A stretch of 64,000 nucleotides of DNA from NCBI GenBank assembly GCA_003216915.1, contig QCIB01000004.1:1-64000 (forward strand). The letters run 5' to 3'. The stretch is from Prochlorococcus sp. AG-402-I23. GTDB lineage: Bacteria; Cyanobacteriota; Cyanobacteriia; PCC-6307; Cyanobiaceae. Shown here piece by piece: positions 56,617-64,000 of the stretch (position 1 is its first letter; the number at the start of each line of letters is the position of its first letter). The position numbers and the translations under genes were made by a program. A model generated the notes under the pieces. That model was not told where the DNA came from. It worked only from the letters and a program-made list of their open reading frames with translations, and did no database searches.

Positions 56617-57766
56617 TTAATCCGCCACCTAATAAAATTTCTCCTTTATAAAAAACTGCAGCTTGTCCGGGCGTTACCGAACTTTGACTTTCTTCAAAAA
56701 TTAATTTAAATGTTGTAGTTGGATTATCTAAATTTTTCAAAGGTATTAAAGTTCCTTTTACTGGATGACTTCTATATCTGATTTGTGCTTCTACTTCAAT
56801 CTCTTGCTTAGGTTCTTCGATTGATACCCAGTTAAGCTTACTTATTATTGCTTCTCTATTAAATAATTCACTTTTATTTGCTACATAAACTATGTTTTTT
56901 ACCCTGTCTAAACTTTTTACATATAATGGTTCCGGCCAAGCAATGCCCAACCCTTTTCGTTGACCTACCGTAAAGTGCTGAATACCATTGTGCGTTCCTA
57001 GAACTTTCCCATTTACATGCACAATTTCTCCTTCTTTGGGTTCAATGTGTTTGTCGATAAATATCTGCATTGATCCATAATGCTCAACTAAACATAAATC
57101 TTGACTTTCTGCTTTTTGAGCAGTTCTAAGGCCTAATCTTAGGGCTTCCTTTCTTGTTTCTTCTTTTTTCATTTCACCAAGAGGAAATTCTAATCTGCTT
57201 AGTACTTCTTGTGACAGAGAATAAAGAAAATAACTTTGGTCTTTGTTTTCGTCAGCACCTCTGAGAAGAAGGAAGTCCTTAAATACAAAGCTCTTGCAAT
57301 AAAGTGTTTTAGCATAAGATGATTTTTTTATCCTTGCGTAATGTCCGGTGGCAATATGAGTAAAGTCTTTTTTGTTTATTGCGTAATTAAGCATTTCTTC
57401 AAACTTCACATTCTTGTTGCACATCGAACATGGAAGTGGTGTGAATCCTTTCTCATAGCTTTCAGTAGTTTTTTTTATTACCTCTCTTTCGAAAATTTCT
57501 CTTGAGTCTATTATTTTATGATTTATTCCCAAATCTTCACAAAGGCCAGCAGCATCTACTAATCCTTCAGAACAACAGGAGCCTTGTCCTTTCATTAGCC
57601 AAAGAGTTAGTCCCTCTACATTCCAGCCTCTTTCTACAAGAAGAGCAGCTGAAAGGGAACTATCTACACCACCAGAAAGACCTACAATAATATTTTTCTT
57701 CTTTTTAGTTTTATTATTAGAAGAAAAAAAGTTCTCTGATTTTTTATCCTTTTGTGTCTTTAACAT
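56609..57766 (-). CDS. mnmA: tRNA-specific 2-thiouridylase
   Basis: Installs the 2-thio group on U34 of tRNAs for Lys, Glu and Gln. The PP-loop SGGVDSS lies at 31-37, catalytic cysteines in [13 protein letters not shown] and in [10 protein letters not shown], and the closing PGQAAVFY motif in the C-terminal barrel. Length 385, slightly extended at the N-terminus by a Lys/Asn-rich segment. ATG start at 57766, divergent from nnrDE across 46 bases. Confidence 0.96.
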   Translation of the reverse strand: MLKTQKDKKSENFFSSNNKTKKKKNIIVGLSGGVDSSLSAALLVERGWNVEGLTLWLMKGQGSCCSEGLVDAAGLCEDLGINHKIIDSREIFEREVIKKTTESYEKGFTPLPCSMCNKNVKFEEMLNYAINKKDFTHIATGHYARIKKSSYAKTLYCKSFVFKDFLLLRGADENKDQSYFLYSLSQEVLSRLEFPLGEMKKEETRKEALRLGLRTAQKAESQDLCLVEHYGSMQIFIDKHIEPKEGEIVHVNGKVLGTHNGIQHFTVGQRKGLGIAWPEPLYVKSLDRVKNIVYVANKSELFNREAIISKLNWVSIEEPKQEIEVEAQIRYRSHPVKGTLIPLKNLDNPTTTFKLIFEESQSSVTPGQAAVFYKGEILLGGGLIN

Positions 57767-57812
57767 GGAAGTTTAAAATTTTGAACTGTACTTCAATTGC
57801 TTTGTACTCATT

Positions 57813-59378
57813 ATGAACGAAATTGTATGGCCAACAATTGACTCTGAACATTTAATTGTTGATTCAAAGCAAATGTTGATATTAGAGAAAGAAATGTTTT
57901 CTGATGGAATGCCACAAGAAGCATTGATGGAAAAAGCTGGAATCCAAATTAGTAGATGGCTCTTAAAAAAGAAAGCCCTTCTCAAGCATGGAATAACTGT
58001 TTTTATAGGTCCTGGGCATAATGGTGGTGATGGTGCCGTAATAGCTAGAGAGCTTTTTTTGAAAGGTTTTAATGTACAGGTATGGTGTCCATTCCCTATA
58101 AAAAAAAAATTAACAAATAACCACCTTAATTATCTTACATCTCTTGGGGTCAGGAAATTGGTAGAGCCTCCTGATGGAAGTGGGAAAGAACTGTGGATTG
58201 ATGCTGTTTTTGGTAATAATCAAACAAGAAAAGTTGATAATAAATTAATTAAATTATTTAATCAAAAATTTCATAACAAATATGGCAAGGTAATAAGTAT
58301 TGATATCCCAACAGGATTATGTCCTGACAAAGGAGAGCCTTTTTTAGATAATGCAGTAAAGGCAGACTATACCTTGACCATTGGTCTTCATAAGATTGGT
58401 TTGACGCAAGATTCTGCTTTACCTTTTATTGGAGAATTGCACCATATAGATGTTGGGGTGCCTTTTAATAAATTTTCCAAAGTTGATAAAAAGATTTTTA
58501 AGGTTACTTACAAAGATTTAAAAAATATTGATTTACCTTCTTTACCAAAAAATTCCAACAAATATAAAAGAGGTAGAACATTACTAATAGCCGGAAGTGA
58601 AAAATATCCTGGCGCTGCATACTTAGCAGTAAAAGGCGCCATATCAAGTGGTGCAGGCTTTATCTCTGCGGTCTTGCCTGGGATAGTTGCTGAATCTATT
58701 TGGCAAGTTGCCCCAGAAATAGTTTTAAAAGAAACTATGCAATCTAATCAAAATGGAAATGCATCTTTATTCGGAGCATTAAAGAATATTGATTTAAATG
58801 CATTTGATTCATTAGCTGTGGGCCCTGGAATAGGAATTGATGATGATGATTGGCAAAAATCAAAAGACTATCTTATGGATTATGGAGGATTATTAATCTT
58901 AGATGCAGATGCACTTAATAGAATTTCGGAATCTAAGTTAGGGTCAAATTTCTTTTTAGAGAGAAAATTTAAAACATGGATTACACCACATAGTAAAGAA
59001 TTTCGAAGGTTATTCCCTAATATAAAATCTGAGAACAATGTAGGGCTAGCTCTTGATGCGGCAAAAGAATTTAACATTAGTATTTTATTAAAGGGAGCTA
59101 ATAGCATAGTTGCTGATAATAAAAAAATATGGCAACTTTTTGGAACAGATTCTCAGACAGCTCGAGCTGGATTGGGTGATCTTTTGTCTGGATTTATAGC
59201 TGGCAGTTCTGCGATTGACTTAACCTTTCGTAGAAATATAACAACAGATTTTTTTGCTAAATATGTACTTTTGCATTCATTTGCTGCATCAAAGTGCAAA
59301 AAAGGGTCAAATGCTTCTGCTATTGGTGACGAGTTGTCAAAATTAATGAGAAATATAAAAACGAGACAAATATCTTGA
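57813..59378 (+). CDS. nnr: bifunctional NAD(P)H-hydrate epimerase / ADP-dependent dehydratase
   Basis: Repairs damaged NAD(P)H hydrates. The YjeF_N epimerase part occupies about 1-215 (FIGPGHNGGDGAVIARELF) and the C-terminal ribokinase-like dehydratase part about 240-520 (GRTLLIAGSEKYPGAAYLA, AVGPGIG, ARAGLGDLLSGFIAG). Length 521 matches two-domain Nnr. ATG start at 57813; it appears monocistronic. Confidence 0.94.
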   Translation: MNEIVWPTIDSEHLIVDSKQMLILEKEMFSDGMPQEALMEKAGIQISRWLLKKKALLKHGITVFIGPGHNGGDGAVIARELFLKGFNVQVWCPFPIKKKLTNNHLNYLTSLGVRKLVEPPDGSGKELWIDAVFGNNQTRKVDNKLIKLFNQKFHNKYGKVISIDIPTGLCPDKGEPFLDNAVKADYTLTIGLHKIGLTQDSALPFIGELHHIDVGVPFNKFSKVDKKIFKVTYKDLKNIDLPSLPKNSNKYKRGRTLLIAGSEKYPGAAYLAVKGAISSGAGFISAVLPGIVAESIWQVAPEIVLKETMQSNQNGNASLFGALKNIDLNAFDSLAVGPGIGIDDDDWQKSKDYLMDYGGLLILDADALNRISESKLGSNFFLERKFKTWITPHSKEFRRLFPNIKSENNVGLALDAAKEFNISILLKGANSIVADNKKIWQLFGTDSQTARAGLGDLLSGFIAGSSAIDLTFRRNITTDFFAKYVLLHSFAASKCKKGSNASAIGDELSKLMRNIKTRQIS

Positions 59379-59516
59379 AAGAAACAATTTAAGAGAGTTA
59401 TTTCTAGTTTTAAACACATAAGTGTACAAATATTACTTGAAATCTGAAGCGCGCATTAAATATTTGGCTATTTCTTCAAAAGTATAGGAAAGTTTTAATA
59501 CCTAAAAGGTCAAAAA

Positions 59517-60458
59517 ATGGTTTCATCCATACCAATACAATCAGAACAACCTAAGAGGAGGAGTAATGATCCAATTAGTTGGTATTTGCAGAACATCGGT
59601 AGAGTCCCTCTTTTAACACCTGCCGAGGAGATCGAATTGGGTAATCAAGTTCAGAAAATGATGATTCTTACAGAAGATGGAACATTAAGTGAAAAGATTA
59701 ATGAATTTACAACTCAGCAAAAAAGAACAATAAAAATTGGTCGAAGAGCTAAAGAAAGGATGATGAAAGCTAATCTAAGATTAGTTGTTAGTGTGGCAAA
59801 AAAGTATCAAGGTAAAGGACTAGAACTTCTTGATTTAGTACAAGAAGGTTCTCTTGGGTTGGAGAGAGCTGTTGAAAAATTTGATCCGACAAGGGGATAT
59901 AAATTTTCTACTTATGCTTTTTGGTGGATTAGACAGAGTATGACAAGAGCGATTGCCTGTCAATCAAGAACGATTCGTTTACCTGTTCATTTAAGTGAAA
60001 AGTTAGCTACCATTAGAAAAGTTAGTCGAGATTTGGCTCATAAGCTTGGCGCTATGCCAAGCAGGATTGAAATAGCAGAGGCGATGGAAATTGATGTAGA
60101 AGAATTGGATTCTTTTTTGAGACAAGCCTTATCGACAAGTAGTTTAGATGCTCCAGTAAATGGTGATGACGGCAGGAGCTTTTTAGGTGATTTGATTGCA
60201 GACACTAATAATGAAGAACCTTTAGATCAAGTTGAACAAAAAATGCATCAAGAGCAACTTGGTAAGTGGTTAAGTCATTTAAGCGAGCAAGAACAACATG
60301 TTCTCAAATTAAGGTTTGGACTTGATTCAAATGAGAGGCATACACTTGCTGAAATTGGAAGATTATTAGAAGTTTCTAGAGAAAGAGTAAGACAAGTTGA
60401 ACTTAAGGCACTAAGAAAATTAAGAAATTTAACTAGAAAATTACCTAGCAGTATTTAA
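59517..60458 (+). CDS. group 2 sigma-70 factor
   Basis: Alternative sigma factor of the RpoD family, 313 residues. Region 1.2 is DPISWYLQNIGRVPLLTPAEEIELG, region 2 contains NLRLVVSVAKKYQG, LDLVQEGSLGLERAVEKFDP and TYAFWWIRQSM (2.4), and region 4 ends with the helix-turn-helix LAEIGRLLEVSRERVRQVE. Region 1.1 is missing, as in group 2 sigmas (SigB-E type), so it is not the principal factor. Which paralogue cannot be told from one gene. The ATG is 138 bases after nnr. Confidence 0.93.
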   Translation: MVSSIPIQSEQPKRRSNDPISWYLQNIGRVPLLTPAEEIELGNQVQKMMILTEDGTLSEKINEFTTQQKRTIKIGRRAKERMMKANLRLVVSVAKKYQGKGLELLDLVQEGSLGLERAVEKFDPTRGYKFSTYAFWWIRQSMTRAIACQSRTIRLPVHLSEKLATIRKVSRDLAHKLGAMPSRIEIAEAMEIDVEELDSFLRQALSTSSLDAPVNGDDGRSFLGDLIADTNNEEPLDQVEQKMHQEQLGKWLSHLSEQEQHVLKLRFGLDSNERHTLAEIGRLLEVSRERVRQVELKALRKLRNLTRKLPSSI

Positions 60459-60459
60459 T

Positions 60460-61533
60460 CTAATCTTCTGCCCAAATATATTTAGTTAATTCTTGTGAAG
60501 GGGGTTCGGGTGCTTCAATAGCATTTTTAACTGACTCCGATATCTCTGCATCAATTTTCTTTTCAATATTTTTTAATTCTTCTTCCGTAGCTAATTTACC
60601 GTCAATAATTTCTTTGGCTAACTTCTTAATAGGATCTCTTTTACCCCAAAACTCCTTCTCTTTTTCAGATCTTAATTCATCTGGATCTGCAAGAGAATGC
60701 CCTCTATATCTATAAGTTAAACATTCTAAAAGTGTGGGGCCTTCTCCTTCTCTAGCGCGCTCAATTGCTCTTTGTGCTGCTCCTCTTACTGCTAATACAT
60801 CCATTCCATCAACTTCCTCGCCGTGCATACCAAAAGCAGACGCTTTTCTCCAGATTTCAGGATTACTAGTAGCCCTATCATGAGCCATACCAATAGCCCA
60901 TTTATTATTTTCAACAACAAATATTATGGGCAATTTCCATAACTGGGCCATATTTAAACATTCAAAAAACTGCCCATTATTGCAAGTCCCATCCCCAAAG
61001 AATGCTGCAGTTACTGCATCACTATTACTATTACCAGCAACTTCCTTTTTGTATTTACTTGAAAAGGCTGCCCCTAAGGCAACTGGAATTCCCTCTCCAA
61101 TAAATGCATATCCTCCGAGTAAGTGATGCTCTCGTGAAAATAAGTGCATGGATCCACCTCGGCCTTTACTGCAACCAGTAGCTTTGCCAAAAAGTTCACT
61201 CATTACCTCAAATGAGGGAACACCCGCACTTAGTGCATGAACATGATCGCGATAGGTACTGCAAAACCAATCATGTTTCTTTTTCATGGCGCCAATTACT
61301 CCTGTGCTTATAGCCTCTTGACCGTTATATAAATGAACGAAACCAAACATTTTCCCCCTGTAATACATTTCTGCACACTTATCTTCAAACCTACGCCCAA
61401 GCGTCATGTCTTCATAAAGAAATAATCCGGTTTCTCGATTTAATTCGGCTTTTTTTATGTCTTGAAGATTTGAGATTCTCTCTACGTGTGTTTCCAAGAA
61501 AAATACCTTAACGAAGTTTTGATTTGTTAACAT
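60460..61533 (-). CDS. pdhA: pyruvate dehydrogenase E1 component, alpha subunit
   Basis: Thiamine-dependent decarboxylase subunit. [22 protein letters not shown], the TPP/Mg motif [18 protein letters not shown] and the phosphorylation-loop-type [13 protein letters not shown] segment are present. Length 357 from ATG 61533. An internal TTG at 61497 (start of the LETHVERI segment) is an alternative that removes 12 atypical residues. It converges with the sigma gene one base apart. Confidence 0.95.
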   Translation of the reverse strand: MLTNQNFVKVFFLETHVERISNLQDIKKAELNRETGLFLYEDMTLGRRFEDKCAEMYYRGKMFGFVHLYNGQEAISTGVIGAMKKKHDWFCSTYRDHVHALSAGVPSFEVMSELFGKATGCSKGRGGSMHLFSREHHLLGGYAFIGEGIPVALGAAFSSKYKKEVAGNSNSDAVTAAFFGDGTCNNGQFFECLNMAQLWKLPIIFVVENNKWAIGMAHDRATSNPEIWRKASAFGMHGEEVDGMDVLAVRGAAQRAIERAREGEGPTLLECLTYRYRGHSLADPDELRSEKEKEFWGKRDPIKKLAKEIIDGKLATEEELKNIEKKIDAEISESVKNAIEAPEPPSQELTKYIWAED

Positions 61534-61646
61534 TCTAAGCCGTGAAGGGCGATTTTCATGATTTTTTTTAATAACTCTGTAAGACCCTGTGAAAAAAATT
61601 TTTAACTTGATAAAATTTGTCTAAGAATTTTCAATAGGATATTTGT

Positions 61647-63752
61647 TTGGAACTTCCTTTAGACCATTTTCGTTTAATTGGCGTAAGCCCCTCTGCAACT
61701 TCTGAGGAAATATTAAGGGCGTTTCAATTGCGGTTAGATAAAACACCCGATGAAGGTTTTACTTATGAAGTTTTAACTCAGAGATCTGAGTTGCTTCGCC
61801 TAACTGCCGATCTACTTACAGATCCAGAAAGCAGAAGAGAGTACGAAAATTTTTTATTAAATGGGAAGTCTGGATTGGATTTTTCCTCAAATAGAGAAGT
61901 AGCAGGATTAATACTTCTTTGGGAATCGGGTTCAGCAAAGGAAGCTTTTAAATTCACGAGAAAAGCATTGCAGCCCCCACAAACTCCAGCTTTAGGAAGT
62001 AGTAGAGAAGCTGATTTAACATTATTGGCTGCTTTAACAGCTAGAGATTCTGCAATTCAAGAACAACAGCTTAGATCCTATTCGAACGCAGCAGACTTTT
62101 TACATGAAGGTATACAACTTCTGCAAAGAATGGGAAAGCTTGGAGACATTAGAAAAGAACTTGAAGAAGATTTGGTTGCTTTGCTTCCTTACAGAATACT
62201 AGATCTACTTAGTAGGGATCTAAATGATCAAGAGTCTCATAAAAAAGGCTTAAGTATGTTGGAAAATTTACTAATCAAAAGAGGTGGTTTGGAAGGTAAT
62301 AATAAATCTGAATTTAAAAATTATTTAAATCAGCAAGAGTTTGAAGTTTTTTTTCGACAAATTAAGCCATTTTTGACAGTGCAAGAACAGATTGATTTGT
62401 TTCTTGAATTACAAAAAAGAGGATCATTAGAAGCAGGATTTTTAGCATTTCTATCCTTAACAGCTATTGGTTTCTCTAGAAGAAAGCCGGAAAAATTATT
62501 TGAAGCGAGGAGAATTTTAAAGAAACTAAATTTATCTGGTCTTGATTCAATGCCTCTAATTGGTTGTTTAGATTTGCTTTTAGCTGATATTGACCAGGCT
62601 TCTGGAAGGTTTTCAAGTAGTTCTGATGAAAACTTACGAGATTGGCTTAATAATTATCCTGGAAATAAGTTAGAAGCGATATGTATTTTCTGCAAAAATT
62701 GGTTAGAGAATGATGTTTTAGTTGGATATAGAGACATTGACTCAAAAGAGGTGGATTTAGATTCTTGGTTTGAAGATAGGGAAATTCAAGAATTTATAGA
62801 AAAATTAGAAAAGAAATCAAATAAAATTGTAAGTAGGTCAAACCTTCAGAACCTACAGATTGAGAAGGAATCCTCCACAAAAGCGACTGAAAATTTTGAT
62901 AATATATTGGACAATATTGATGAAAGGAGCTTACCTTGGCCTGGTGGTATAAAACAAGATTATAAAAAGGTTGAGATTAAAGAAAACGAATTCAATGAGG
63001 AATACTTTAAGAAAAAACCAATAGAGTTTTATAATTTTTTAATTGAAAAAATTGCTGAATTAAAGTTTATTTTTGGGGAATTCTTGAAGGATAAAGAGAT
63101 TATTAATCGGTCACCTTATTTAATTTATATTTATGCGTTTTTGATCTTATTTGCATTTGGTATTGGTATTGGATTTTTAAGAAATAATTTAAAAAAATCA
63201 ATTCAGGAGGAAGCTATTGCTGAAAAACCTTTAATTGCCATTGATAAAAATCAAAATAGTAGTGAGAAAGATATTATTCAGGAAATAAAAAAAAATCCTT
63301 CAAGCAAATTGAATTCTATTCCTGAGAAATCTACTTCAATTATTTCCTATGAATTCAAAGAACTTAATTCCCCTTTACCTTCTTTGGAAGATATTAGAAA
63401 TTTAATTAATGGATGGCTTCTTAGTAAAAGTAATTACTTGGCGGGAAAGAGTGAAATTAATCTTTCTAAGATTGTTAGTAAAGGTCTAATTAATCGAACA
63501 ATCGAAGAAAGACAGAACGATATCAAGAAGGGAATTTATAAAGAAATTAATTCCCAAATACGTAAGATTGATTTGGAATCGCAAACTTCATCTCGGATAG
63601 TTGTTTTAGTTGAATTAAATTATCTAGAGAGAATAGTAAAGAATTCTGGGGAATTTGTTAATGAAACATCATTGACTCCCCTCAAAGTTAGATATATTTT
63701 CGGTTTTTCAAATAAATCATGGAAATTGGTTGATTTCGTGAGCGGCTTGTAA
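61647..63752 (+). CDS. ftn2: cell division protein ARC6/Ftn2 (ZipN)
   Basis: Cyanobacterial FtsZ-anchoring protein. A J-like domain occupies residues 1-65 (DHFRLIGVSPSATSEEILRAF...SRREYE), a helical repeat region spans about 80-400, a TM helix lies near 490-512 (YLIYIYAFLILFAFGIG), and a C-terminal IMS-type domain covers about 585-700. Length 701. The start is TTG at 61647. It is divergent from pdhA and precedes ffh by 47 bases. FtsZ and FtsQ, likely partners, are also in this window. Confidence 0.92.
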   Translation: MELPLDHFRLIGVSPSATSEEILRAFQLRLDKTPDEGFTYEVLTQRSELLRLTADLLTDPESRREYENFLLNGKSGLDFSSNREVAGLILLWESGSAKEAFKFTRKALQPPQTPALGSSREADLTLLAALTARDSAIQEQQLRSYSNAADFLHEGIQLLQRMGKLGDIRKELEEDLVALLPYRILDLLSRDLNDQESHKKGLSMLENLLIKRGGLEGNNKSEFKNYLNQQEFEVFFRQIKPFLTVQEQIDLFLELQKRGSLEAGFLAFLSLTAIGFSRRKPEKLFEARRILKKLNLSGLDSMPLIGCLDLLLADIDQASGRFSSSSDENLRDWLNNYPGNKLEAICIFCKNWLENDVLVGYRDIDSKEVDLDSWFEDREIQEFIEKLEKKSNKIVSRSNLQNLQIEKESSTKATENFDNILDNIDERSLPWPGGIKQDYKKVEIKENEFNEEYFKKKPIEFYNFLIEKIAELKFIFGEFLKDKEIINRSPYLIYIYAFLILFAFGIGIGFLRNNLKKSIQEEAIAEKPLIAIDKNQNSSEKDIIQEIKKNPSSKLNSIPEKSTSIISYEFKELNSPLPSLEDIRNLINGWLLSKSNYLAGKSEINLSKIVSKGLINRTIEERQNDIKKGIYKEINSQIRKIDLESQTSSRIVVLVELNYLERIVKNSGEFVNETSLTPLKVRYIFGFSNKSWKLVDFVSGL

Positions 63753-63799
63753 TTACAAACTTTAAGATCATCTATAATATTAAAAATTACTTTTGAATA

Positions 63800-64000
63800 A
63801 TGTTTGATGAACTCTCGTCACGCTTTGAAGACGCAGTAAAGGGTTTAAGAGGCGAAGCAAAAATTAGTGAAAATAACATTAACGATGCCTTGAAGGAGGT
63901 AAAAAGAGCTCTCCTTGATGCAGATGTTAGCTTGTCTGTAGTAAAAGAGTTTATATCAGATGTAAAAGATAAAGCTATTGGAGAAGAAGTAGTTAGGGGT
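63800..64000 (+). CDS. ffh: signal recognition particle protein Ffh, N-terminal fragment
   Basis: ATG at 63800 begins MFDELSSRFEDAVKGLRGEAK, then DALKEVKRALLDADVSL, the N-domain of the SRP GTPase. 67 codons are present before the window ends, so the GTPase and M domains are not visible. The SRP RNA (37128) is its partner. Confidence 0.95.
   Translation, partial: MFDELSSRFEDAVKGLRGEAKISENNINDALKEVKRALLDADVSLSVVKEFISDVKDKAIGEEVVRG

Noticed and set aside
1-64000. CRISPR array, insertion sequence, integrase or prophage
   Set aside because: No regularly spaced repeats, transposase or phage structural genes were seen.

Overview
The window reads as chromosome from a marine picocyanobacterium, most likely Prochlorococcus and probably a high-light clade. 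Reasons: the DNA is visibly very AT-rich (not computed) and tightly packed; there is a kaiB-kaiC clock pair with no kaiA; a high-light-inducible protein gene; a nickel superoxide dismutase cassette; the cyanobacterial kinase NblS; DUF1825, DUF3086 and DUF3119 genes; an ARC6/Ftn2 division gene; and a clpR-clpP3 pair. Species and clade are inferred from gene content, not from any search.

Layout. 1-8.8 kb: truB (cut by the window edge), a small methyltransferase, rplU-rpmA, kaiB-kaiC, nblS behind purD, and purC. 8.8-14.9 kb: outer-membrane block (Omp85/BamA, lpxC, fabZ, lpxA, lpxB) with an exported MsrA. 14.9-19.6 kb: pepA, a GIY-YIG-like gene, then an accessory insert holding a MazG-like pyrophosphohydrolase and a large HNH nuclease with EVE-like and SRA-like regions, bounded on one side by a 10-codon relic of the DUF1825 gene that lies intact on the other side. 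19.6-25.9 kb: tyrS, pyrF, plsY, DUF3086, DUF3119, an MlaE permease, a GPH sugar symporter and tRNA-Gly. 25.9-30.4 kb: glgX, a gene-poor stretch with a palindrome, hupB, four small hypothetical genes and hli. 30.4-42.3 kb: cobD, ilvC, clpR-clpP3, PIN-TRAM, hemW-like, panB, SRP RNA, ftsZ, ftsQ, ddl, miaB and tRNA-His. 42.4-53.6 kb: a CodA-like hydrolase with an FAD oxidase, folC, argD behind tRNA-Leu, two overlapping membrane microprotein ORFs, murA, a SpoU methyltransferase, lpd, trpC. 52.9-54.4 kb: nickel cassette (NicO-type permease, sodX, sodN). 54.5-64 kb: FKBP, lnt, mnmA, nnrDE, a group 2 sigma factor, pdhA, ARC6/ftn2 and the start of ffh.

Most of the window is housekeeping. The best candidate for an undescribed system is the MazG-like + EVE/SRA-like-HNH pair (17201-18960), which looks like a modification-dependent restriction enzyme coupled by an ATGA overlap to a nucleotide-sanitising enzyme, with an apparent insertion scar. 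Two further unusual signals are sodX and the SpoU methyltransferase: conserved N-terminal parts of both lie upstream of any ATG, GTG or TTG, which suggests AUU/AUC/AUA initiation. In addition, argD begins five bases after tRNA-Leu, so tRNA maturation should leave it almost leaderless.

Gene positions and motifs come from direct reading. Family names rest on recognised motifs. No database search, alignment or structure prediction was run.
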